This document shows positions 1-6,549 of a stretch of DNA of 7,526 nt, piece after piece. The DNA lies in contig CAJUEB010000112.1 in NCBI GenBank assembly GCA_910585135.1, forward strand, positions 1 to 7,526. Direction: 5' to 3'. The notes under the pieces are model-generated. The model was not told the DNA's origin and did no database searches. It saw nothing but the letters and a program-made list of their open reading frames with translations. Numbering within the stretch: the first letter of the stretch is position 1; the number at the start of each line of letters is the position of its first letter. Position numbers and translations under genes: made by a program. The stretch is from an uncultured Eubacteriales bacterium. Lineage in GTDB: Bacteria > Bacillota > Clostridia > Peptostreptococcales > Anaerovoracaceae.

Positions 1-531
1 CTTAATCTCATCACCATTGCACCGGGCAAGACGCTGAAATGGCTGCGGGAGGAATTTGCAAAACACGTGAAGATCGTGAGGGCGATGCCGAACACACCGG
101 CTCAGGTAGGCGAAGGGATGACCGCCCTTTGCATGAACGCCTATGTGACGGAAGAAGAGCTGGAAGCCGTGGAGAAAATTTTCAGTGGAATCGGAAAATA
201 TGAAATCGTGCAGGAGGATTTGATGGATACAGTGACGGCAGTATCGGGAAGCTCTCCGGCGTATGTTTTCATGATGATCGAGGCGATGGCGGATGCTGCT
301 GTGATGGGCGGTATGCAAAGAGCGCAGGCGTATGAATTTGCCGCACAGGCAGTCGCCGGAAGCGCGAAGATGGTTTTGGAGACCGGACGCCATCCTGCTG
401 ATTTGAAGGATATGGTCTGTTCCCCGCGTGGGACGACGATAGAGGCTGTGAAGGCCTTGGAGGAAAAAGGGTTTCGCAGCGCATTGATCGAGGGGATGTG
501 CGCTTGCATGGATAAGGCTTCCAAGATGTAG
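1..531 (+). CDS. proC: Pyrroline-5-carboxylate reductase, C-terminal part (5' truncated by window edge)
   Basis: ProC catalyses the last step of proline synthesis, the NAD(P)H-dependent reduction of 1-pyrroline-5-carboxylate to L-proline, in the cytosol. The reading frame is open from base 1 and ends at TAG 529-531, giving about 176 visible residues; the family is about 265-270 long, so roughly the first 90 residues (Rossmann nucleotide-binding region) lie outside. Visible family hallmarks are VRAMPNTPAQVGEGMTAL at the end of the N-terminal domain, the GSSPAYVFMMIEA helix start of the dimerisation domain, and the C-terminal ProC signature around LKDMVCSPRGTTIEAV. The usual SPGG there reads SPRG, a minor variation. 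The GTG at 67 is an internal codon, not the start, because conserved family sequence (APGKTLKWL) precedes it. No clear terminator follows; only a 4-bp GCGC stem lies at the stop. In amino-acid fermenting clostridia ProC also feeds ornithine carbon into proline. Confidence 0.95.
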   Translation, partial: LNLITIAPGKTLKWLREEFAKHVKIVRAMPNTPAQVGEGMTALCMNAYVTEEELEAVEKIFSGIGKYEIVQEDLMDTVTAVSGSSPAYVFMMIEAMADAAVMGGMQRAQAYEFAAQAVAGSAKMVLETGRHPADLKDMVCSPRGTTIEAVKALEEKGFRSALIEGMCACMDKASKM

Positions 532-746
532 CGCATATAGCGCAGCCTTCAAGCAACTCAGTCAAGACGACGTAGCCAAAGCAAGCAAACCAAAGTAATC
601 CGGACGCAAGGCAACGCAGTGATTTGCATGATAAGAAGAAAAACGGCGCTTTTGCACAATATGACAGCGCAGGGGAAACAGAAATACCGTAACAATTTAA
701 CCGCAATATACCAGCAATATACCAAGATGAGGAGATATGCAAAAAC
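532..746. other. Intergenic region between proC and the MBL-fold gene
   Basis: This 215-bp gap has no convincing gene. A 42-codon frame from ATG 628 to TGA 756 has no ribosome binding site, is lysine/arginine-rich in an unstructured way and overlaps the next start codon, so it is not called. I see no strong sigma-A promoter and no T-run terminator for proC. The right part contains an 11-bp tandem repeat (703-724), followed at once by the purine-rich ribosome binding site GATGAGGAG (726-734) of the next gene, 12 nt before its ATG. Confidence 0.6.
703..724. repeat. 11-bp perfect tandem repeat, two copies
   Basis: The unit GCAATATACCA occurs at 703-713 and again, with no gap, at 714-724. It sits just upstream of the ribosome binding site of the MBL-fold gene, so it would lie in the leader or core promoter. 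It may be a slippage duplication or a paired binding site; the sequence does not decide. Confidence 0.7.
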
Positions 747-1625
747 ATGGAACTGAAACAGGTGGGCGAAAAAACTTATTATATTCCCGGCAGAACAAAT
801 ATCGGTATATTCATGACGAGTGAGGATCACGTCTGCCTGATCGATACGGGGTCAATGGGAGACGGGGAAAAGATTGACGAACTGATCAGCGGGCGGGGCT
901 GGAAGATCGACTATATCATCAATACCCATACACATATCGACCACTTAGGAGGGAATGCGTATCTGATGCAAAAATACGGGATTCCTGCCTATTGCACGGA
1001 GTTCGATATGGCGTTCGCGCATTATTCGGATTTAGAGGCAGCTTATATGAACGGCGGAAAACCGGCAAGCAAGCTGCGGCGCATCTTTGCCCATCCGGGA
1101 AAAATCGGGTTTCAGGCGATCGAGAAAAACCGCTTGGCGGGGATTGAATGGAGGCCTCTTCCGGGACATACATTTGGGATGATCGGTGTGAAGACTAGCG
1201 ATGATGTCTGGTTTTTGGCGGATTCTTACCTGAGCTGCGAATACATACAGAATCACAGGTTCGGGTATTTGTGCGATGTAGGGCAGTACCTCGAAACGCT
1301 GGTATTGATTAAGACGTTAGAAGGCAGGCTGTTTATTCCTTCTCATGGGATTGCCGAGGAAACTATCACGGAGACGGCAGACCGCAATATCGAAAATGTA
1401 GCAGGGCTGCTGACGGATATCAAGGAAATTTGCCGGGATTTTGCTTCGCTGGATAAGATTTTGCAGGGAATGTATGAGCGGCTGGGTATGCGGGCGAATG
1501 TTGCAAATCATGCGTTGTTGTCTTCTACCGTCAAGAGCTATTTGACTTATCTGGAGGATGAAAAGGAACTGGAATGCAAGTTCATCGACCAGATCATGAT
1601 GTGGAAGGCGGTATCGTGTAAATGA
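747..1625 (+). CDS. MBL-fold metallo-hydrolase (metallo-beta-lactamase superfamily), substrate unknown
   Basis: This is a 292-residue cytosolic protein with no signal peptide or membrane segment. It carries the full metal-binding set of the metallo-beta-lactamase fold: HTHIDH at 61-66 (His61, His63, Asp65, His66), His141 in LPGHTFG, Asp159 in WFLADS and His200 in IPSHG. LIDTGSMGD near 31-39 is the usual strand-turn before the metal site. A dinuclear zinc or iron hydrolase is therefore expected. The C-terminal part, about 205-292, is mostly helical in character with no motif I recognise and probably shapes substrate choice. The ATG at 747 is chosen because it follows GATGAGGAG; the ATG at 737 is in another frame and too close to that site. 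Relatives include glyoxalase II-like hydrolases, lactonases and many uncharacterised enzymes, and no specific reaction can be assigned. It appears to be a single-gene unit ending before the hairpin at 1646-1689. Confidence 0.88.
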   Translation: MELKQVGEKTYYIPGRTNIGIFMTSEDHVCLIDTGSMGDGEKIDELISGRGWKIDYIINTHTHIDHLGGNAYLMQKYGIPAYCTEFDMAFAHYSDLEAAYMNGGKPASKLRRIFAHPGKIGFQAIEKNRLAGIEWRPLPGHTFGMIGVKTSDDVWFLADSYLSCEYIQNHRFGYLCDVGQYLETLVLIKTLEGRLFIPSHGIAEETITETADRNIENVAGLLTDIKEICRDFASLDKILQGMYERLGMRANVANHALLSSTVKSYLTYLEDEKELECKFIDQIMMWKAVSCK

Positions 1626-1645
1626 AAAAATTTAGTACCAGCACA

Positions 1646-1689
1646 AAGCTCTGTATAAATGAAATAAAAATTTCATTTATACAGAGCTT
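1646..1689. terminator. Long perfect hairpin between convergent genes, probable bidirectional terminator
   Basis: The arms at 1646-1665 and 1670-1689 are perfectly complementary over 20 bp (AAGCTCTGTATAAATGAAAT and its reverse complement) around an AAAA loop. It lies 21 bp after the MBL-fold stop and 42 bp from the end of the convergent dehydrogenase gene. On the + strand a run of five T follows at 1696-1700, six bases after the stem; on the - strand only TTT follows directly. The T-tracts are imperfect for a classic intrinsic terminator, but position and stem strength fit one serving both strands. Confidence 0.72.
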
Positions 1690-1730
1690 GTAAGGTTTTT
1701 CCAATTATTCGTCCCAAGCTTTTCTGGTCG

Positions 1731-2909
1731 TTATAACGCCAGCTTGTAAATCTTAATAAAGTCATCCTTGTTTAACTTCTTGATCACACCGGCGGAATTG
1801 TTGGATACGATCCTGCATTTTTCCGCCATGATCTCGATGTCTTCATCCGAAGGCGCATGGCCGACAAGCTCCGTGATCGACACAGGCATTTTGATGGATT
1901 TAAAGTAATCTTCCAGGGCAGCGATTCCCTTTAATGCCGTGTCCTTTGGGGAATCCCCGGTCACGCCCATGACATTGGTTGCAAATTGCTCGAAGCGTTC
2001 CACCCTGTTTTCATAGACGTATCTTGCCCAGGTCGCCCAGATTGCGGCAAGTCCTGCACCGTGTGCTACATCATACAGACCGCCCAGTTCATGCTCCAGC
2101 TTGTGGCATGCCCAGTCGCCGCCGTCCGTTCCGCATCCCATGAGATCGTTATGGGATAAGCTGCCGGCCCACATAACCTCTGCACGGGATTCGTAACAGT
2201 GCGGCTTTTCCATAAGGATTTTCGCGTGCTTCATGACGGTACGGATCAGCGCCTCCGAGAATGCGTCGGTCAGTTCCATGTTGTCGCTTTGATTGAAATA
2301 ACGCTCCATGGTATGCATCATGATATCGACACATCCGCTGGCCGTTTGGTATGGTGGGAGCGTGTATGTCAGTTCGGGATTCATGATAGCGAATTTCGGG
2401 CGGCTGAGATTATTGTTATAGCCGATCTTGATCATTCCCTCATCTTTCGTGATGACGGAAGATTTGCCTGTTTCGCTTCCTGTCGCGGCGATGGTGAGGA
2501 TGACACCGAGTGGCAGGCATGCTTTCGGCGCTCGTTTTCCAGTATAGAAATCCCAGACATCGCCTTCGTTTGCAGCGCCGTAAGCAATCGCTTTTGATGA
2601 GTCGATGGCGCTTCCGCCCCCGATGGCGAGGATGAAATCAACGCCTTCTTTTTTGCAAAGTTCGATTCCTTCGTATACCAGCGATAAACGCGGGTTCGGG
2701 ACAGCGCCGCCGAGCTTGACGTAGTCAAAACCTTCCTTTGTTAAAACCGCTTCTATTCTGGCAAGCAGGCCCGAGCGGATGATGCTGCCAGAACCGTAAT
2801 GAATCAGGATTTTGCTGCACTTTTCTTCTTTCAAAAGTGCGCCGAGCTCCTGCTCCCTGTCTTTTCCAAAAACGACTTTCGTCGGTGTATAAAGGGTGAA
2901 ATTTTCCAT
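1731..2909 (-). CDS. Iron-containing alcohol dehydrogenase (YqhD/butanol dehydrogenase type), second gene of operon
   Basis: The 392-residue length is normal for the cytosolic group III Fe-ADH family, which interconverts aldehydes or ketones and alcohols with NAD(P)H. Family features in order: FGKD at 14-17, the nucleotide-binding GGGSAIDSSK at 97-106, TGSETGKSSVI around 143-153, then the iron ligands Asp195 and His199 (CVDIMMHTMERYF) and His269 and His283 (ACHKLEHELGG...AHGAGLAAIW), with the same 4- and 14-residue spacings as YqhD. The EHEL...YDVAHGAGLA stretch is typical of clostridial butanol dehydrogenases. The start is well supported: GGAGG at 2917-2921 lies 7 nt before the ATG. It follows the other Fe-ADH by 49 bp on the same strand without a separate promoter I can see, so the two are probably co-transcribed from the MerR-type promoter. 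Its YGSGSIIRSG loop (38-47) differs from the upstream paralogue, which may mean a different cofactor or substrate choice. The natural substrate cannot be read from the sequence. Confidence 0.93.
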   Translation of the reverse strand: MENFTLYTPTKVVFGKDREQELGALLKEEKCSKILIHYGSGSIIRSGLLARIEAVLTKEGFDYVKLGGAVPNPRLSLVYEGIELCKKEGVDFILAIGGGSAIDSSKAIAYGAANEGDVWDFYTGKRAPKACLPLGVILTIAATGSETGKSSVITKDEGMIKIGYNNNLSRPKFAIMNPELTYTLPPYQTASGCVDIMMHTMERYFNQSDNMELTDAFSEALIRTVMKHAKILMEKPHCYESRAEVMWAGSLSHNDLMGCGTDGGDWACHKLEHELGGLYDVAHGAGLAAIWATWARYVYENRVERFEQFATNVMGVTGDSPKDTALKGIAALEDYFKSIKMPVSITELVGHAPSDEDIEIMAEKCRIVSNNSAGVIKKLNKDDFIKIYKLAL

Positions 2910-2958
2910 ATGTGTACCTCCAGGTAAAAATTAGCAAAGTAAAATATTTCGGTATATG

Positions 2959-4137
2959 CTAGGATGTATATGTCATGCTGGTTTCAAAGATTTTTCGGAT
3001 TTCATCAGCGGTGAGAATGCGGTAGCTGCCGCGGACACGTGTTCCTTTCACCATATCGTCGATCATATCCCAGGTCGCTCCGAGTTCTGACAGGTTCATC
3101 ACCAGTCCCAGCTCGTTCATCCAGTCTTCCATTGCATCCAGCCCTTCAGAAGCGATTTCTTTTTCTGTTTTTCCTTCTCCGTTTACATCCCATACCGTCT
3201 TTGCAAAACGGGCGAATTTATGCAGCCCATCCTCTAAGATGTACTTGTAATATGGCATGGATACAGCCGATAAGGTCATTCCATGCGCAGCGTCCGTTAC
3301 AGCGCCCGCTGCCTGTCCCAGCGAGTGAACCATCCAGTCCGTGTCTTTGCCCTTTTTAAGCAGCGTGTTTAAAGCCCAGGTGGCCGTCCACATGATGTTG
3401 CTTCTGGCTTCGTAGTCCTGGCTGTCTTTGTTGGCAATGCGGCTGGCGTGTATGAGTGAACGCATCAGTCCTTCGCATATGTAATCGGTGGTATTGTCGT
3501 CCTCCCCGGAAAAATACTGCTCGCAGATATGGCTGAATATGTCGTAGATGCCTGATACCATTTGATAATGTGGCAGGGTAAAGGTGTATTCAGGATTTAA
3601 AATAGAGAATTTTGGCATGATGTTTTCATCGACAAAGACATGCCCCATTTTTAATTTTTCTTTCGTATTGGTGATGACCGCGCTGGAATTCATTTCAGAA
3701 CCAGTACCGACCATGGTGAGGACACATCCGACGGGGACGAGCTTGCAGTCCGGCTCTTCAAAGCGGACGAAGTATTTATCCCATGGATCTTCTTCGCAAT
3801 GCATGGATACGGAAATCATTTTTGCATAATCGCATACAGAGCCGCCGCCTGCCGCAAGGAGAAAATCCGTTTTATGGGCGCGGCAGGCTTCGATTCCTTC
3901 ATATAGCTTATCGAGCGTCGGATTTGGCATGACGCCGGATATTTCAATCACGTTTTTATTCTGCGCACGCAATACTTTGGTGATGGCATCGTAAACGCCG
4001 TTTTTCTTGATCGAACCGCCCCCATAGAGGAAGGCGATGTTATCGCCGTATTTCGCAAGTTCCTCTGACAGCGAGTCGATGGCGTCCTTTCCAAAATACA
4101 GCTTTGTCGGATTGCAGTAAGAAAAATTACCTAACAT
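2959..4137 (-). CDS. Iron-containing alcohol dehydrogenase (YqhD type), first gene of operon
   Basis: This is a second 392-residue Fe-ADH, clearly diverged from its downstream neighbour, so an old duplication or separate acquisition. The iron ligands are intact: Asp199 and His203 (GIYDIFSHICEQYF), His271 and His285 (WMVHSLGQ...AAHGMTLSAV). YGGGSIKKNG at 38-47 closely matches the YGGGSVKKTG loop of E. coli YqhD, an NADPH-dependent aldehyde reductase, so NADPH preference is a reasonable inference. The glycine motif reads GGGSVCDYAK (97-106), with Cys-Asp-Tyr where most relatives have Ile/Leu-Asp-Ser/Gly. The HEL segment after His271 is replaced by GQAAGA, which is unusual next to the second metal histidine and may alter the active-site entrance. 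An AAGGAGGT site at 4147-4154 supports the ATG at 4137. It is the promoter-proximal gene, reading away from the divergent merR gene. Confidence 0.93.
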   Translation of the reverse strand: MLGNFSYCNPTKLYFGKDAIDSLSEELAKYGDNIAFLYGGGSIKKNGVYDAITKVLRAQNKNVIEISGVMPNPTLDKLYEGIEACRAHKTDFLLAAGGGSVCDYAKMISVSMHCEEDPWDKYFVRFEEPDCKLVPVGCVLTMVGTGSEMNSSAVITNTKEKLKMGHVFVDENIMPKFSILNPEYTFTLPHYQMVSGIYDIFSHICEQYFSGEDDNTTDYICEGLMRSLIHASRIANKDSQDYEARSNIMWTATWALNTLLKKGKDTDWMVHSLGQAAGAVTDAAHGMTLSAVSMPYYKYILEDGLHKFARFAKTVWDVNGEGKTEKEIASEGLDAMEDWMNELGLVMNLSELGATWDMIDDMVKGTRVRGSYRILTADEIRKIFETSMTYTS

Positions 4138-4197
4138 GATGAATTTACCTCCTTCATTATGATTGATTTATTTGTGATTTTCTGATAACATGGACAG

Positions 4198-4203
4198 TAT
4201 AAT
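4198..4203 (+). promoter_or_regulatory. Possible -10 box of the merR gene, overlapping the divergent -10
   Basis: A perfect TATAAT lies on the + strand two bases offset from the - strand TATACT. The 17-bp upstream position (TGATTT, 4175-4180) is a poor -35. If used, merR transcription would start near 4210, inside the operator, so regulator binding would also control its own gene. The -35 mismatch keeps this tentative. Confidence 0.35.
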
Positions 4204-4223
4204 ACCTAAACCTAACTTCAGGT
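4204..4223. promoter_or_regulatory. Predicted operator dyad for the MerR-family regulator
   Basis: A 20-bp imperfect inverted repeat with outer arms ACCT(A)AA and TT(C)AGGT fills nearly all of the spacer between the -35 and -10 boxes. This is exactly where MerR-family dimers bind. The half-site character (CCTGAAGTTA...) resembles the AGTTAACTT-like operators of the AdhR/NmlR group, recalled rather than aligned. Confidence 0.75.
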
Positions 4224-4270
4224 CAAGCATTATTTGAAAAAATTTAATTTTTAATACAAGGAGGACAACG

Positions 4271-4711
4271 ATGTATACCATTGGACAGGTTTCCAAGCTA
4301 TCGGATTTACCGATATCCACGCTTCGCTATTATGATAAAGAGGGATTGTTTCCGGGCATTGTGCGTAATTCCGGCATTCGTAAATTTGGGGAGGAAGAGC
4401 TTGAAAACATCCGCGTGATCGAGTGCCTGAAAAAATCGGGCTGGTCGATCAAAGAAATCAAGGAGTACATGGTGCTGCGTGCAGAGGGCAAGGAAACCTA
4501 TGTACAGCGCAAGCACCTTTTGGAAGAGCAGAAATGCGCGCTGGAAGAAGAAATGTCCAATCTGCAAAAAACGCATGCCATGCTGGAATACAAGTGCTGG
4601 TATTACGAGCAGGCGATCCTTAACGGCGATGAAGAACCGGTCAAGAAGCTTTTGCCGGATAAACTGCCGGAGGATATTCAGAAATTGTATGACCTTGCGC
4701 ACGAGGATTAG
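4271..4711 (+). CDS. MerR-family transcriptional regulator, AdhR/NmlR-like (aldehyde or thiol-stress sensing)
   Basis: This 146-residue protein starts with the canonical MerR DNA-binding domain: YTIGQVSKLSDLPISTLRYYDKEGL (2-26; helix-turn-helix then wing), GIRKFGEEELENIRVI (35-50) and SIKEIKEYM (59-67). A long helix of about 75-118 follows and should form the antiparallel dimer coiled coil. The short C-terminus has no effector-binding domain of the BmrR kind and no cysteine-rich metal loop of the MerR/CueR kind. Cysteines are at 52, 89 and 109. Cys52, in VIECLKKSG, falls at the position of the conserved cysteine of B. subtilis AdhR, which reacts with formaldehyde and methylglyoxal (family knowledge, aligned from memory). 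AAGGAGG at 4258-4264, 6 nt before the ATG, supports the start. It is divergent from two Fe-ADH genes, with a MerR-type promoter between them, so it most likely activates that operon in response to aldehydes or other electrophiles. Confidence 0.92.
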   Translation: MYTIGQVSKLSDLPISTLRYYDKEGLFPGIVRNSGIRKFGEEELENIRVIECLKKSGWSIKEIKEYMVLRAEGKETYVQRKHLLEEQKCALEEEMSNLQKTHAMLEYKCWYYEQAILNGDEEPVKKLLPDKLPEDIQKLYDLAHED

Positions 4712-4728
4712 GAGGGCGCAAGGTCATA
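4688..4728. terminator. Hairpin overlapping the merR stop codon, probable bidirectional terminator
   Basis: TATGACCTTGCGC (4688-4700) pairs perfectly over 13 bp with 4716-4728 around a 15-nt loop; a G-T and a T-A pair can extend it to 4686-4730. The left arm lies in the last codons of merR and the stop codon is in the loop. It sits 7 bp from the end of the convergent sigma-54 activator. The downstream T-richness is weak on both strands (GTTTCTATTT on +), so efficiency is uncertain. Confidence 0.6.
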
Positions 4729-4734
4729 TAGTTT

Positions 4735-6516
4735 CTATTTGGCGAGGAAAGCCTTATACTTTTCCAGCATACGGTAAAAAGTTTTTCGCGATACCCCAAG
4801 CAGCTTTGCCGCTTTTGCCTTATTTCCGCCGGAAATGGAAAGCGCTTCTGAAATCAGTTCCGCATGGGAACGATCTACCGCATCCTTTTTTTCACGAATC
4901 CTTGTTTCGGGTGGTTTTTCCGGCGCTAGCGCATGAAGGGCATAGGATTCTGGATATAAGGATGCTTGCAGGTTTTCTCGCGTAATCAGCGGTGCGTCAG
5001 TACATATATTGGCGCGGTTCATCACGTTACGCAATTCCCGGATGTTGCCAGGCCAGTCGTATTGCATGAGCAGCGCCTTCGCCGATTCGTCCAGTTCCTT
5101 TTGAGCAAGGCCGCTTTTTTCAGCCGCTTGCTTCAGGAAAAACTCCCCGTAAGAGATGATGTCCTCCGGGTGGTTTCGCAGCGGCGGGATTTCGATGTTG
5201 AGGATCATAAGCCTGTAATAAAGATCGTTTCTAAAAAGGCCGTCTTTGATCATCTTTTCCAGGGATTGGTTGGTAGCCGCCAGAATTCTGACATCGACCG
5301 AGATGGTTTTAGAACTGCCGATTCTGGTGATCTGGTTTGTTTCCAAGGTTCGAAGCAGCTTTGTCTGGAAATGCAGCGGCAGTTCGGCAACCTCATCTAA
5401 AAACAGCGTGCCGCCGTTTGCCAGCTCGAACTTTCCCACCTGTCCTTTCTTCGATGCGCCAGTGAAAGCACCGCTTTCATAGCCGAACAATTCACTGTCG
5501 ATCAGTTCTGCTGGAATGCTGGCGCAGTTGATGGCGACGAACGGACCGTTTTTCCTGTCGCTGTAGTTGTGGATGGACTGGGCGAACATTTCTTTGCCGA
5601 CACCGCTTTCGCCATAGATTAAGATATTGTATGGCGTAGCGGCAAAGGTCATGGCGAGTTTCTTCGTCTCCAGCATGCTCCTGCTTTCGCCAAGAATATC
5701 ATCAAAGGTATATTCTGCGGTAAGGCCGAGTGCATTTCGTAGCTGGGCGATCTGCTTATGGCGCGATCTGGAAATTTCTATCGCGCCGTTGACATTGCCA
5801 TTTCCATCAAAGAAAGGGTACATATCGTTGGAAGCAAGTTGATAATCGTTTGGCTTCTCTGCGGATACGACCTCGACCTCCCAATCTAAAACAGCATTTC
5901 CGTATTCCAATACGTCCATGATCTTCATCTGCTTGCGTTTTTTCTTGGTGGAAATGAATTTGATGCCGATTTCTGACAGCACTTCGTCGATATGTCTTCC
6001 ATAAACGGCATCCCTGTCCTTGATATGCGCATAACTGCAAAAATCTAAATTGGCATAAATAAGGTTTGCGTTCTTGTCATAAATGCAGATCGAGGTTTGG
6101 AGCGCATCCAGTCCGTCAAAAATCCAGTCATGAATCACTTCGTTGTGAACGAAGAGAGACAAAAGCTCAGTAAACGCTTTGCAAAGGTGGCTGATCTCAT
6201 CCATTTGGCTGCTATGTGAAGAAGCGGCGATAATAAAATCTGGTTTTTCCTGGGCATGGCTTGCGTTTTTTTGCCTGCGAATAAAATCGGAAGAAACTCC
6301 GCTGTGTATGGATGATTCCGCGCTATTTGCGGGAAATGCGGACAGCACTGTTCCACTGCCTGTGCAAAGCGATATTTCTTCCGAGGTCAATTCCTGTTCC
6401 CTGCATAAAAATTCAAACAACTTTTTTGCAATGGTGTCGCGTGTATATAACGTATTGTTTTTATCATATTTCGGTGTAATATCGAAATATGTCGTTGGAT
6501 TGATTTTATCAGGCAT
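4735..6516 (-). CDS. Sigma-54-dependent transcriptional activator with PAS sensor, AAA+ and Fis-type HTH domains
   Basis: This 593-residue bacterial enhancer-binding protein remodels sigma-54 RNA polymerase by ATP hydrolysis. A PAS-like sensor lies at about 132-250 (ICIYDKNANLIYAN; exit VNGAIEISRSRHKQIAQLR). The AAA+ core, about 273-500, shows Walker A GESGVGKE (302-309), the sigma-54 contact loop GAFTGA (349-354), Walker B GGTLFLDEV (368-376), arginine-finger region FRNDLYYRL (429-436) and sensor II WPGNIREL (488-495). A Fis-type HTH is at about 553-590 (NKAKAAKLLGVSRKTFYRML). All catalytic motifs look intact. Residues 1-125 match no domain I recognise; 60-105 is Ser/Ala-rich and looks like a linker. 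There is no receiver domain, so a ligand-sensing rather than two-component mode is likely. The start has only a weak GGGA site (6524-6527), but no earlier start or later alternative methionine before residue 105 is better. It follows the racemase gene by 33 bp, suggesting co-transcription and control of proline-related genes, as PrdR does in C. difficile; this target is inferred. Confidence 0.93.
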   Translation of the reverse strand: MPDKINPTTYFDITPKYDKNNTLYTRDTIAKKLFEFLCREQELTSEEISLCTGSGTVLSAFPANSAESSIHSGVSSDFIRRQKNASHAQEKPDFIIAASSHSSQMDEISHLCKAFTELLSLFVHNEVIHDWIFDGLDALQTSICIYDKNANLIYANLDFCSYAHIKDRDAVYGRHIDEVLSEIGIKFISTKKKRKQMKIMDVLEYGNAVLDWEVEVVSAEKPNDYQLASNDMYPFFDGNGNVNGAIEISRSRHKQIAQLRNALGLTAEYTFDDILGESRSMLETKKLAMTFAATPYNILIYGESGVGKEMFAQSIHNYSDRKNGPFVAINCASIPAELIDSELFGYESGAFTGASKKGQVGKFELANGGTLFLDEVAELPLHFQTKLLRTLETNQITRIGSSKTISVDVRILAATNQSLEKMIKDGLFRNDLYYRLMILNIEIPPLRNHPEDIISYGEFFLKQAAEKSGLAQKELDESAKALLMQYDWPGNIRELRNVMNRANICTDAPLITRENLQASLYPESYALHALAPEKPPETRIREKKDAVDRSHAELISEALSISGGNKAKAAKLLGVSRKTFYRMLEKYKAFLAK

Positions 6517-6549
6517 GTTTCTATCCCAAATTATAATCGGTGATAGCCG

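Larger units (their letters stand above)
4196..4226 (-). promoter_or_regulatory. MerR-type promoter (19-bp spacer) for the dehydrogenase operon
   Basis: Read on the - strand, TTGACC (4221-4226) is a 5/6 match to the -35 box and TATACT (4196-4201) a 5/6 match to the -10 box, separated by 19 bp (4202-4220). That over-long spacer is the hallmark of promoters activated by MerR-family proteins, which untwist the DNA to realign the two boxes. Transcription would start near 4189, giving a leader of about 50 nt before the first dehydrogenase. The divergent merR gene makes this its obvious target. Confidence 0.85.

Noticed and set aside
67..69. GTG as start of a complete short proC
   Set aside because: Conserved ProC sequence continues upstream to base 1; the gene is cut by the window edge.
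531..543. GCGC-ATATA-GCGC palindrome at the proC stop as a terminator
   Set aside because: Only a 4-bp stem and no T-run follows.
628..756. 42-codon + strand frame between proC and the MBL-fold gene
   Set aside because: No ribosome binding site, no recognisable sequence, and it overlaps the MBL-fold start; probably chance.
558..830. 90-residue hydrophobic frame on the - strand over the proC/MBL gap
   Set aside because: It looks membrane-like only because A/T-rich antisense codons give Leu/Ile/Phe; it runs into the antisense of a well-supported gene and has no convincing ribosome binding site.
2199..2597. 132-residue + strand frame
   Set aside because: Antisense shadow of the iron-containing dehydrogenase.
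4138..4270. Sigma-54 (-24/-12) promoter for the dehydrogenase operon
   Set aside because: No GG-N10-GC core with TTGC was seen by eye; the MerR-type promoter explains the region.
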